Source: CAZGKW01 sp964526295 (GTDB taxonomy: Bacteria; Planctomycetota; Phycisphaerae; FEN-1346). Taken from it: DNA of 64,000 nt. The notes beneath the pieces were generated by a model, which saw only the letters and a list, made by a program, of their open reading frames with translations, searched no databases and was not told the DNA's origin. Every line of letters begins with the position of its first letter. The stretch's first letter is position 1. This document shows, in pieces, positions 44,427-52,343 of the stretch. The stretch lies in NCBI GenBank assembly GCA_964526295.1, contig CAZGKW010000022.1, positions 1 to 64,000 of the forward strand, read 5' to 3'. The position numbers were made by a program, and so were the translations under genes.

Positions 44427-45998
44427 ATGAAACGCTTCATGTTGCTGACGATTGTCGCCGCACTGCTGGACGCCGCCGCCGCCGTCCGGGCCGACTGGCC
44501 CCAGTGGCGAGGCCCTGACCGGACGGGAGTGTCGAGCGGAAGCCCGGCGCTTGCCGCGTCCTGGCCGGACGACGGGCCGCCCCGGCTCTGGATCAGCGAG
44601 AGGATTCCGGGCGGCGGCGATGGCGGATACGGCAGTCCGGTCGTCGCCGACGGACGCGTCTACCTGTACGTGAGCTGGAAGTACCAGGTTCCGCTGGTCC
44701 ACCGCACGCTCTCGGAGGGGGGCCTGAAGAAGCTCGGCTGGCGGCCGGAGGGGCTCCCGGCAGAGCTGGCCCGGAAGGTCGAGTCGGCCCGCCTCTCAGA
44801 AGAGCGAGAGGCGCTCCGCGGCAACGAGCGGCACGCGTGGATCGACGCCTGGGTCGATACGCACCTGACGGCCGACCAACGCGAGGCCCACGCCGGCCTC
44901 GTCAAGGACCGGCTGAAGCGGGGCCCCGAGGCGCTCGGACTGGACGTCCTGGCCACCCTGGAGACGATCAGGGACCGCGAGTTCGCCGATGAGCAGGCCC
45001 TTGGCGCCTGGTTCGCGGCCAACGGCATCCAGGCCGACGCGCGCCAAGCCGTCATAAAGGTCATCCCGACGGAGATCAACAAGTCGAACGACGTCGTCTT
45101 GTGTCTCGACGCCCCGACGGGGGAGGAGCTCTGGAAGGTTACCTGGCCCGGCCGTCCGAGCGGCCACGGCACCTCGAGCACGCTTTGCGTCGCTGGCGGC
45201 CGCGTCTACGGGACGGGCTCCGACGGCAACGCGTTCTGCCTCGACGCTCGGACCGGCGAGACGGTCTGGACGGCCACGGTCGGCAAAGGCGGCACGAACG
45301 CCTCACCCCTTGTAGCCGACGGCGTCCTGGTGGTCCCGATGGGGCATCTCATCGGACTCGATGCCGCCTCGGGGGAAAAGCGATGGGAGCAGGCCGAGGC
45401 CAAGGTGAAACACTCGTCGCCCACGGCGTGGCGGAGCGCGGGCCGCACGTTCGTCCTCTCTCGAACGGGCGACGACCTCGCGTGCGTAGACGCCAAGACC
45501 GGCGAGCTGCGGTGGCGGGCCGAGTGCGGCGGCGGGGGCGACTCGTCGCCCGTCGCGGCGGGCGAGTGGGCCGTCGTCATCACGGGCAAGGAGGAGACGG
45601 GGCTGGTGGGGTTCCGCATCTCGCCCGAGGCCGCCCGAAGGGCTTGGCAGGTGGACCTGTCGGTCGCGTCGACGACGCCGGTGCTGGGCGGCGCACATCT
45701 CTACGCGTTTGGCGACAGACGGGCCGTCTGCGTCGAGCTGGTCTCCGGGCGCATACTCTGGGAGGAGACGGTGATAAAGGAGGAGCGGGCCTCGCCGGCG
45801 CTCGCGGACGGGAAGCTCGTCGCTATCCGCGGCCGGAGCACGGACCTGCTGGACGCGTCGCCGGGGAGCCTGGCGCGGCTGGCGTCGGCCCGGCTGGGGG
45901 CCCTGCGGCACACGTCGCCGGCCATCGCGGGCGGATTGCTCGTCATCCGACAGGACGAAGCGCTGGCCTGCTACGACCTCCGGGCCGGGGCGAAGTAG
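44427..45998 (+). CDS. Secreted PQQ-like beta-propeller protein
   Basis: A 523-residue protein with a signal peptide (MKRFMLLTIVAALLDAAAAVRA) followed by DWPQWRGPDRTGVSS, the opening typical of planctomycete PQQ-like secreted proteins. A helical insertion (about 95-205, LARKVESARLSEEREALRG onward) precedes blades such as VLCLDAPTGEELWKV, FCLDARTGETVWTA and ACVDAKTGELRWRAE. GAGGAG lies 10 bases before the ATG. Its 3' end converges on the ABC-2 permease gene with an 18-bp gap. Function unknown beyond periplasmic location. Confidence 0.88.
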   Translation: MKRFMLLTIVAALLDAAAAVRADWPQWRGPDRTGVSSGSPALAASWPDDGPPRLWISERIPGGGDGGYGSPVVADGRVYLYVSWKYQVPLVHRTLSEGGLKKLGWRPEGLPAELARKVESARLSEEREALRGNERHAWIDAWVDTHLTADQREAHAGLVKDRLKRGPEALGLDVLATLETIRDREFADEQALGAWFAANGIQADARQAVIKVIPTEINKSNDVVLCLDAPTGEELWKVTWPGRPSGHGTSSTLCVAGGRVYGTGSDGNAFCLDARTGETVWTATVGKGGTNASPLVADGVLVVPMGHLIGLDAASGEKRWEQAEAKVKHSSPTAWRSAGRTFVLSRTGDDLACVDAKTGELRWRAECGGGGDSSPVAAGEWAVVITGKEETGLVGFRISPEAARRAWQVDLSVASTTPVLGGAHLYAFGDRRAVCVELVSGRILWEETVIKEERASPALADGKLVAIRGRSTDLLDASPGSLARLASARLGALRHTSPAIAGGLLVIRQDEALACYDLRAGAK

Positions 45999-46016
45999 AC
46001 CCGACCGCCTCCTCGG

Positions 46017-46748
46017 TCAACGCATCGGGCCTCGCCGCATCACCGGGCCGGCTATCCACCATGCCGCCAGGAGAAACGCCAGCGAAATGCCCAGCGGTAT
46101 CCACGCCGACGGGAAGGCCGACTCCCCCTCGACGCCGATCCGCATCAGGTCGACGACGTACGTGAGCGGCGACGCCAGCGCCACGGGCCGCAGCCACGCC
46201 GGCAGCGACTCGACCGGAACGAACACGCCGCTGACAAAGAGCAGCGGGAACCGCAGGAAGTTCAGCAGCGTCATCGCTTCGAAGACCTCGCGGACGCAGG
46301 CGGCCACGATCAGGCCGAGCAGCGAAAAGACCCCCGCCCCCAGCAGAAGCCCTGCCCCGAAGACGCCCGGCCGGGCCAGCGGCATCCCGAGCAGAAGCCC
46401 CAGCCCCGCCGCCAGGACCAACGCGGTCCCCATGCCGTAGCCGGCCGCGCCGAGCGCCTTGCCTGCCAGGATCGTCCGAACCGTCACGGGGGCCATCCAC
46501 AGCCGGGCCAGCGTCCCGGACCGCTTCTCGAACGTCAGCACGACGGCCGCCATCGACGTGTTCCCGAACAGGAGCGTCATGGCCAGCACGCCCGGGGCCA
46601 CCCGGAGATACGTCTCGGGGGCCCGCGTGTAGACGGCGAGCATCAGCACCGCGGGAAACAGCAGCCCCCACGTCACGAGCGGGGGCTTGGCGTAGTAGCT
46701 CTCGACGTCCTTGCGGCAGATGGCGAGGGCCCGGGCCGCCTGGCTCAT
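46017..46748 (-). CDS. ABC-2 type exporter permease
   Basis: A 243-residue protein with six hydrophobic segments (PPLVTWGLLFPAVLMLAVY, GVLAMTLLFGNTSMAAVVL, GMGTALVLAAGLGLLLGM, GLLLGAGVFSLLGLIVAA, LLNFLRFPLLFVSGVFVPV, WIPLGISLAFLLAAWWIAG). The conserved FPLLFVSGVFVPVESLPAWLR stretch is typical of ABC-2/DrrB-like permeases. Its ATG overlaps the ATPase stop (ATGA), so it is the partner of that ATPase. The context suggests export of a metal-related, drug or lipid substrate. Confidence 0.9.
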   Translation of the reverse strand: MSQAARALAICRKDVESYYAKPPLVTWGLLFPAVLMLAVYTRAPETYLRVAPGVLAMTLLFGNTSMAAVVLTFEKRSGTLARLWMAPVTVRTILAGKALGAAGYGMGTALVLAAGLGLLLGMPLARPGVFGAGLLLGAGVFSLLGLIVAACVREVFEAMTLLNFLRFPLLFVSGVFVPVESLPAWLRPVALASPLTYVVDLMRIGVEGESAFPSAWIPLGISLAFLLAAWWIAGPVMRRGPMR

Positions 46749-47698
46749 GGGCCGCCCTCCGCATCGGAAGTTCCGGCTTCGAGGACGCTCATGAAGGCGT
46801 CCTCGAGCGTCGCCCCTCCCGCTTCCACGCCTTCGATTCGGACGCCGGCCTCCGACGCGAACGCAACAAGCTCTCGCAAGGCCGCGTCGATCTCTGCCAC
46901 CTCCAGCCGCCACGCCCCGTCCTCGCACGTGGCCGCCCGAACCGACGGGCAGGCGGCACAGAGCGGATCTGCCTCGACGGCGCCCAAGAACGTGACGGCG
47001 AGCCGTCCCACCCCGCGGACGCGGCGGCGGACCTCGTCGGCCGTCCCCCGGGCGGCGATGGCCCCCTTGACGAGGATCAGCACGCGGTCCGACAGGGCCT
47101 CCGCCTCGGCCAGGTTGTGCGTCGTCAGGAAGACGGTCGTCCCGTCGCGGTGGATCGTCCGGATGAGCGACCGGAGGGCCCGGGCGCTCGGCACGTCCAG
47201 ACCGGCCGTCGGCTCGTCCAGGAACACGACCCGGGGCCGATGGACGAGCGCGGCCGCGACGGTGAGCCGCCGCTTCAGCCCGCGCGACAGGGCCCGGAAG
47301 GGCGAGTCGGCGCGGTCGGCCAAGTCGAACGCTTTGAGCAGCTCATCGGTCCGGGCTCGCCGGTCGGACCGCGGCAAGCCGTACAGCTCGCCGACGAACT
47401 CCAGGTTCCGCCGGCACGAAAGCTCCGGATAGAGCGTCGACTCCTCCGGAACGACGCCGATGGCGGCCTTGACGCCCACCGGGTCGCGATCGAGGTCCAT
47501 GCCGCAGACGGTGACGCGTCCGCCGTCGCGCCGGAGCAACCCGCACAGGATGTTGACGGTCGTCGTCTTGCCGGCGCCGTTGGGGCCGAGATACGCGAGA
47601 CACTCGCCTGCGGCGACGTAAAAACTGACGCCCTCGAGCGCGCGGACCGGGCCGTAGCGCTTCGACAGCCCGTCCACCTCGATGGCGCCCCCGGGCAT
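46745..47698 (-). CDS. ABC exporter ATP-binding protein (CcmA/NatA/DrrA type)
   Basis: A 317-residue protein. Walker A GPNGAGKTT at 38-46, signature LSRGLKRRL (a variant of LSGGxxRR), Walker B VVFLDEPTAGLD and switch His in LTTHNLAEAE are all present. The C-terminal extension of about 90 residues is usual for the DrrA/NatA branch. The gene starts 7 bases after the Cys-rich peptide stop and overlaps the permease, forming one transcription unit under the ArsR-like promoter. Confidence 0.93.
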   Translation of the reverse strand: MPGGAIEVDGLSKRYGPVRALEGVSFYVAAGECLAYLGPNGAGKTTTVNILCGLLRRDGGRVTVCGMDLDRDPVGVKAAIGVVPEESTLYPELSCRRNLEFVGELYGLPRSDRRARTDELLKAFDLADRADSPFRALSRGLKRRLTVAAALVHRPRVVFLDEPTAGLDVPSARALRSLIRTIHRDGTTVFLTTHNLAEAEALSDRVLILVKGAIAARGTADEVRRRVRGVGRLAVTFLGAVEADPLCAACPSVRAATCEDGAWRLEVAEIDAALRELVAFASEAGVRIEGVEAGGATLEDAFMSVLEAGTSDAEGGP

Positions 47699-47704
47699 GG
47701 CGGC

Positions 47705-47857
47705 CTACTCGGTCGTCTGCTCGTCCGGCGGCTCGCAGCAGGGGTGCTTCGCGAGGTCGCCGTGGCACCGGCGGACCTGCTCGGGCGAGCACGCCTCGGG
47801 CTTGTCCGTCAGCTCCTCGGGTCTGCAACAGCCTCTCGCGTCGGTCTTCTCACACAT
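47705..47857 (-). CDS. 50-residue Cys-rich peptide, putative metal binder
   Basis: Fifty residues with seven Cys (2, 10, 11, 23, 31, 40, 41) and two His, arranged as CC, C, CHGD and HPCC. AAGGAG lies 7 bases before the ATG, supporting a real gene. There is no signal peptide. It sits between an ArsR-family regulator and an ABC exporter, overlapping the regulator's 3' end by 49 bases in another frame. Inference: a metal(loid)- or thiol-responsive chaperone or sponge feeding the exporter. I do not recognise a named family. Confidence 0.7.
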   Translation of the reverse strand: MCEKTDARGCCRPEELTDKPEACSPEQVRRCHGDLAKHPCCEPPDEQTTE

Positions 47858-48189
47858 GGCCCGGCTCCTTTCCGGTTGGTTGATGGGTTGCGGCAGCACG
47901 ACGTGTCGGCCGCGCGCCGTTCGAACAAGCATGCCGCATCACGGGTCCGCCGCTCCAGTGCGTCCTCGCTGATCTGATGGTGGACGCAGTAGCCGCGCCG
48001 CTCGGAACGGACGAGGCCGGCCTTGCGACGCACTCGCAGGGGCTGCGAGACGGCCCCCTGCGTGAGGCGCAGCCTGCGGGCCGGCGCGCCGACACACTGG
48101 GCCCGGTCCCGGAGCGGCCGCAGAATGCGGACCCGGTTCGGGGCCGACAGGGCCTTGCACGTGCGGGCAAGTTGAGCGGGGCTTCCCAT
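47809..48189 (-). CDS. ArsR/SmtB-family regulator, with unusual recognition-helix residues
   Basis: A 126-residue protein. CKALSAPNRVRIL is the typical start of the winged helix, followed by LTQGAVSQPLRVRRKAGLV and a wing with CVHHQI. Most relatives have QHLRVLRKAGLV and CVGELARRL; here Pro replaces His and Arg replaces Leu in the recognition helix, and GAPA replaces GELA. The repressor may therefore be altered or decaying. Candidate thiols are CVG, YCVHH and SCC near the C-terminus. The last 25 residues read through the start region of the Cys-rich gene. A promoter lies just upstream. Confidence 0.75.
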   Translation of the reverse strand: MGSPAQLARTCKALSAPNRVRILRPLRDRAQCVGAPARRLRLTQGAVSQPLRVRRKAGLVRSERRGYCVHHQISEDALERRTRDAACLFERRAADTSCCRNPSTNRKGAGPCVRRPTREAVADPRS

Positions 48190-48214
48190 GGCACGATCCG
48201 TATTAGCACACGCT

Positions 48215-48243
48215 GAAATACTTCGGGGCGCCGACGGTGTCAA
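48215..48243 (-). promoter_or_regulatory. Promoter of the arsR-Cys peptide-ABC exporter unit
   Basis: A perfect -35 TTGACA (48243-48238) and TATTTC (48220-48215) with 17 bases between, on the minus strand. The start would be near 48208, about 20 bases before the ATG at 48189. The -10 matches only at TAT. Confidence 0.5.
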
Positions 48244-48327
48244 GCCGAAAAGGCCGCGCGAGAAGCGCGCCGACCGGCCGACTGGGGCGGGGCCTTCGGC
48301 AGCGTGCGGCGGGTGTCGCCGGCCGCC

Positions 48328-49314
48328 TCAGTACGGCCCGCGGATGTGATCTTTGACGTTCTGCTCGTAAAAATCGCGGAGTGTGGCGTGCAGCTCGTCG
48401 CCAAGGGGCTCCAGGTCGCTCGCGGAAGCGTTCGAGCGGGCCTGCTGGACCCGCGACGCCCCGGGGATGACCGTCGTCACGGCGTCGTGGTCGAGGACCC
48501 ACCGCAGGGCGAACTGGGCCATCGTCATGCCGTCCGGCACGTGGGCCTTCAGCGCGTCGGCCAGCTCCACGCCCTTCTCGAACTCAAGACCCGCGAACGT
48601 CTCGCCGACGTTGAACGCCTCGCCGCCGCGATTGAAGCGGCGGTGGTCGTCCTCGGGGAACGTCGTGTCCGCGGTGAACTTGCCCGCGAGGAGCCCGCTC
48701 GCCAGCGGCAGGCGGACGACGAGGGCCACGCCCGCCGCCTGGGCCCTGTCGAACAGCACGTCGATCGGCTTCTGGCGGAAGAGGTTGAAAATAATCTGAA
48801 GCGACGCGAGGTCCTCCTGCTCCAGGCACACGAGGGCCTCGTCCATCGACTCGACGCTCGCCCCGAACCGGCGGACCAGGCCCTCCTCCTTCAGCGTCCG
48901 CAGGTGATCGAACACCTCGCCCCGCTCCAGCTCTTCGGCCGGGATGCAGTGGAGCTGCGCCAGGTCGAGCCGGTCGACGCCGAGCCGCTCGATCGATCCC
49001 TCCGTGTGCCGCCGCATGACGTCGAGACGGAAGTTTTCGGGCCACCCGGGGTCGCCCCGCCGTCCGAGCTTCGTCGCGACGAAGACGTCGTCGGGGTGGG
49101 TCTTGAGGAATCGGCCGACGAGCCTCTCGCTCCGCCCGTCGCCGTAGACGTCGGCCGTGTCGAAGAACGTGACGCCCTCCTCCCAGGCGCCCTGGAGGAT
49201 GCCGGCCGCCTGGGCCTCGTCGATGGCCCCCCAGCACCCGCCGCCGATCTGCCAGCACCCCAGCCCGACCTCGCTGACCGCGACGTCGTCCGAGCCGAAT
49301 CGCCGCTTCTTCAT
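48328..49314 (-). CDS. Aldo/keto reductase
   Basis: A 328-residue protein starting MKKRRFGSDDVAVSEVGLGCWQIG, with AAAGGA 6 bases before the ATG. Seen: the catalytic set FFDTADVYGDGRSE (Asp and Tyr), VFVATKLGRR (Lys) and LAQLHCIP (His), then a C-terminal NADP-binding IPGASRVQQARSNASAS segment. This is the standard TIM-barrel family length. Substrate unknown. It lies alone between the exporter unit and the sigma-factor pair. Confidence 0.92.
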   Translation of the reverse strand: MKKRRFGSDDVAVSEVGLGCWQIGGGCWGAIDEAQAAGILQGAWEEGVTFFDTADVYGDGRSERLVGRFLKTHPDDVFVATKLGRRGDPGWPENFRLDVMRRHTEGSIERLGVDRLDLAQLHCIPAEELERGEVFDHLRTLKEEGLVRRFGASVESMDEALVCLEQEDLASLQIIFNLFRQKPIDVLFDRAQAAGVALVVRLPLASGLLAGKFTADTTFPEDDHRRFNRGGEAFNVGETFAGLEFEKGVELADALKAHVPDGMTMAQFALRWVLDHDAVTTVIPGASRVQQARSNASASDLEPLGDELHATLRDFYEQNVKDHIRGPY

Positions 49315-49476
49315 CGGGGGTCCTTTCTCCTGCGCGTACCCAACCCACCACCGTGCTGACGGGGCGATGCTACCATGGCCGCCGGGCGGACGGATAGGCA
49401 TTTCTCAGGGCCCATGCGAACGGGGAGATGCATCGCCGGAGACCGAAGCGGGGCCAGACAGGTGCCAGAGAGGGCG

Positions 49477-51633
49477 CTACTCCCGGACCTCGGAAGCGGT
49501 CGTCGGCGCCGTTCGGGTCGCTGCCTCGGCGGGCTCGCCGGTCGCCGTGTCGACGGGCCCCATCCGGCGGATTCGGATGACGAGGACGGAGACCGGCTTC
49601 GCGAGGCGCTCCTCAAACTGGAGACCTGCCGACAGGGCCTCCAGGTCCGACGCATCCTCAACCCGCTCACGCCGACGGACGTCGCCCGGCTGTGTCCCCT
49701 CGGCCTTCGCGGCGACCTCCAACACCGTGCCGGGCCCCTTGGGCGCGTTGCGGGCGAGCCGCCGGCCGGCCCGTTCGTCGGCCCCATCCCGTGCGGGCCC
49801 CTCCGCCTGGCCGTCTTCGAGGACAAGCCCGGTCTCCTCCGGCACGACCGCCGCATCGTCGCCCTGGACGACGAGCGGCCGGCGCGTCGCAGCATCGTCG
49901 TGTACACCGGCGGTCTCGACGGCGGCCCCGGCCTGGAACGCATCATGCCCGGCGCCTTCGCGAGCAACCGCCTCCGGGGTCGGCGTCGCGTCCACGAATC
50001 CGGGTCGGACAGGCGGCTCGGCGGGCCGCGCCGGCCCGGCCGGGGCGTCCTTGCCAGTGACCTCGTCCAGTTCGTTCGCTAATTGGGCCTTCTGGACGAC
50101 GAGGGTCGCATCATCCACCGTCGCAGCCGGCCCGCTCTCGGCGACGTTCTGCGTCCCCGCAAATCGCCAGGTGCCGCCGGCGGAGTCGCCGCTTCGCCGC
50201 CGTGAGGGCGTAGCACGAACCGCATCGAGGGACGTCAGTGCCGCCACGACGCGGTCGAGCCGCTCCCGGTCGGCCACGACGATGTAGCCCGGCTCCGTCT
50301 CGTGGTGGATGGCCGTGAAGACGCCCGCTCCGCCGGCGCCGTCTCCGCCGCGGGTCGCTATGGCGCTCACCGAAGCGTCGCCCTTGCTGAAGGCTCCCTC
50401 GGAGACCTCCTCGGTCAGCGTCGGCGCGAGGTCGTTCGCTCGAAGGACGGCGGCAATCCGGCGAAGGGCCCACTCGACCGACTCGGTCTCGACGACGAGG
50501 GTGTCGACTCGCCGGGCATCGGCGTCCGAGGTCACGGGCAGACCGGCGACCCGCAAGCCCTCGGCGCCCCCGGCAACCGCGAGCGTGCCGTGCAAGCGAG
50601 CCGCGTCGGACTTCGCCTTCAGGTTGTCCGAGGCGGTCGCGTCCCGCGCGTCCGCAACGTCGAGGGTCTCCCTGTACGACGTCCCAAGGCTGCGTGATTC
50701 GAGCATCCTGGCCGCAGGCGCGTCACCCGCGTCCCGCTTCAGGACGGTCCCCCAGTCTGCCGCATCGGCTTCAGGAGCCTCCAACTGCCTCCGGGCGGGG
50801 GGCGTGGCGGGTCGGCCGAAGGCCAGGCGTTGCCGCCCTTCGGTTTCCCACGCCTCGTCAGCGGGCCGGGTCGGGTCGAAGTAGACGACCTTGTCGCCCG
50901 TAAGCGACTCGCCTCCGACCTTCGCCTCCCCGCCGCTCTCGATCCGCCCGTTCCTATCGGTCAGAACGAAGCCCCCGTTAGCCACGACGCCGCTCCATGC
51001 GTAGACTTGGCCGTCCTGCCCGTTCAACGCAACCTCGCCGAGCCGACCATAGGGCCTCTGGCTCCGGAGCATCTCCTCTCCGGTAGCGAGATCCTCGGCG
51101 TAGCGGTCGGCGGCCTTGCCGTCGTAACGGAACAGGACGTCCTCCTCCGCACCCGCGCCGTCCCCGCCGGGGGCGACTTCGGCGTCGGCCAGCTCGATCG
51201 ACTCGTCCCTTCCATCCTCTCCGTGCGAGAGAAGGCCGACCTCGGCCCCCTCCTCCGCGCCGAAATAGCCGAGATGAGCGAGGACGCCGATGCCGACGGC
51301 CGCCAGGAGCATCGCCGCCAGGGCGAGGACGCGCGGCCAGACGCGGCGCGACGCTCCTGCGGCATCGCCTTTGCGCCGCGCCCCGGCGGCGCGGGGGTGG
51401 GTCGACAGCGCCGCCCCCCCGGCCACCTGCCGCCCGACCTCGCCGGCCAGCCCCGCCGGGGCGCGATGCTCCGGCAGCCGGGCCAGCAGGGCCCGAAGCG
51501 CGCGGAGGTCCCGCTCGGTCGCCAGACACACCGGACAGTCGTCCAGGTGGGCCCGGACCGCCGCGGCCGTCTCGGGCGGCAGCTCGCCGTCCAGGTAGGC
51601 CGAAATGCTCTCGCTTGCCCGGTCGCAATCCAT
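49477..51633 (-). CDS. Anti-sigma factor with zinc finger and very large extracytoplasmic part
   Basis: A 718-residue protein. The first 40 residues form the ZAS anti-sigma domain (Cys3, His29, Cys33, Cys36 in AHLDDCPVC), then a helix at about 103-125 (VLALAAMLLAAVGIGVLAHL) crosses the membrane. The roughly 590-residue outer region is acidic and Ala-rich with no family I recognise; it contains mixed alpha/beta stretches (VDTLVVETESVEWALRRIAAVLRAND, VADRERLDRVVAALTSLDAVRATPSRR) that might be small ferredoxin-like sensing units. It follows the ECF sigma gene by 12 bases and probably holds that sigma factor inactive. Confidence 0.82.
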   Translation of the reverse strand: MDCDRASESISAYLDGELPPETAAAVRAHLDDCPVCLATERDLRALRALLARLPEHRAPAGLAGEVGRQVAGGAALSTHPRAAGARRKGDAAGASRRVWPRVLALAAMLLAAVGIGVLAHLGYFGAEEGAEVGLLSHGEDGRDESIELADAEVAPGGDGAGAEEDVLFRYDGKAADRYAEDLATGEEMLRSQRPYGRLGEVALNGQDGQVYAWSGVVANGGFVLTDRNGRIESGGEAKVGGESLTGDKVVYFDPTRPADEAWETEGRQRLAFGRPATPPARRQLEAPEADAADWGTVLKRDAGDAPAARMLESRSLGTSYRETLDVADARDATASDNLKAKSDAARLHGTLAVAGGAEGLRVAGLPVTSDADARRVDTLVVETESVEWALRRIAAVLRANDLAPTLTEEVSEGAFSKGDASVSAIATRGGDGAGGAGVFTAIHHETEPGYIVVADRERLDRVVAALTSLDAVRATPSRRRSGDSAGGTWRFAGTQNVAESGPAATVDDATLVVQKAQLANELDEVTGKDAPAGPARPAEPPVRPGFVDATPTPEAVAREGAGHDAFQAGAAVETAGVHDDAATRRPLVVQGDDAAVVPEETGLVLEDGQAEGPARDGADERAGRRLARNAPKGPGTVLEVAAKAEGTQPGDVRRRERVEDASDLEALSAGLQFEERLAKPVSVLVIRIRRMGPVDTATGEPAEAATRTAPTTASEVRE

Positions 51634-51645
51634 GATCGAAGCGTC

Positions 51646-52251
51646 CTACGAAGTCAGCAGCGGCCGCAGCCGTTCCCTCAGCATCAGCCGCGCCCGATGC
51701 AGCCTCGATTTCACCGTGCCCGCCGGCACCTCCAGGATCTCGGCAATCTGGTGGTAGTCAAAATGCTGGATGTCCCGAAGGACGACGACGGTCCTGTGCT
51801 CCTGGTCGAGGTCGTCGAGGGCCCGCTGGATGAGCGACTCGGTCTCGGCGGCGATAAGCGGATCGGCCGGATCGGCCGCCGTCGCGTCGGGCAGCTCGAC
51901 CGGCGGGCCGTCGTCGCCGGCATCGGGACCGGGCGTCATGAGCCGGACCCACTTTCTCTTTCGGCGGTGGCTCAGGCTCATGTTCACCACGATGCGAAAG
52001 AGCCAGGTGTAGATGCTGGCCTGTCCGCGGAAGTTCGCCAGGTTCTGGTAGGCCTTGACGAACGATTCCTGGACGACGTCGCGCGCATCCTCCGCCGAGC
52101 CCACGAGCCGGTAGGCGGCATTGTGGAGCCGGTCCTGGTAGCGGCGGACGATGATGCCGAAGGCATCGCCGTCGCCACCGACGGTTCGCCGGACGAGTTC
52201 CTCGTCGGGCGGCCCGCTGCTGGATGTTGCGGGCGACGTTGCCACGTTCAT
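51646..52251 (-). CDS. ECF-family RNA polymerase sigma factor
   Basis: A 201-residue protein. Region 2 includes FGIIVRRYQDRLHNAAYRLVGSAEDARDVVQESFVKAYQ and IYTWLFRIVVNMSLSHRRKRK; region 4 includes HRTVVVLRDIQHFDYHQIAEIL and VPAGTVKSRLHRARLMLRERL. It resembles the RpoE-like ECF groups. A Pro/Asp-rich linker (about 107-132) joins the regions. The zinc-finger anti-sigma gene follows immediately, the usual arrangement for a membrane-stress response, and it probably autoregulates. Confidence 0.93.
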   Translation of the reverse strand: MNVATSPATSSSGPPDEELVRRTVGGDGDAFGIIVRRYQDRLHNAAYRLVGSAEDARDVVQESFVKAYQNLANFRGQASIYTWLFRIVVNMSLSHRRKRKWVRLMTPGPDAGDDGPPVELPDATAADPADPLIAAETESLIQRALDDLDQEHRTVVVLRDIQHFDYHQIAEILEVPAGTVKSRLHRARLMLRERLRPLLTS

Positions 52252-52343
52252 TCGTCCCTTTAGACGCTCAGGACGTGCGGGGGTTCCCGGAAAGTCCGCC
52301 CCATCGCCTCACTCCGCCTGGGCGAGGAAGCGCTCGACCAACC

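Noticed and set aside
41611..45998. PQQ-dependent alcohol dehydrogenase assignment for the two propeller proteins
   Set aside because: Blade repeats are present, but no quinone-site or adjacent-Cys signature is visible.
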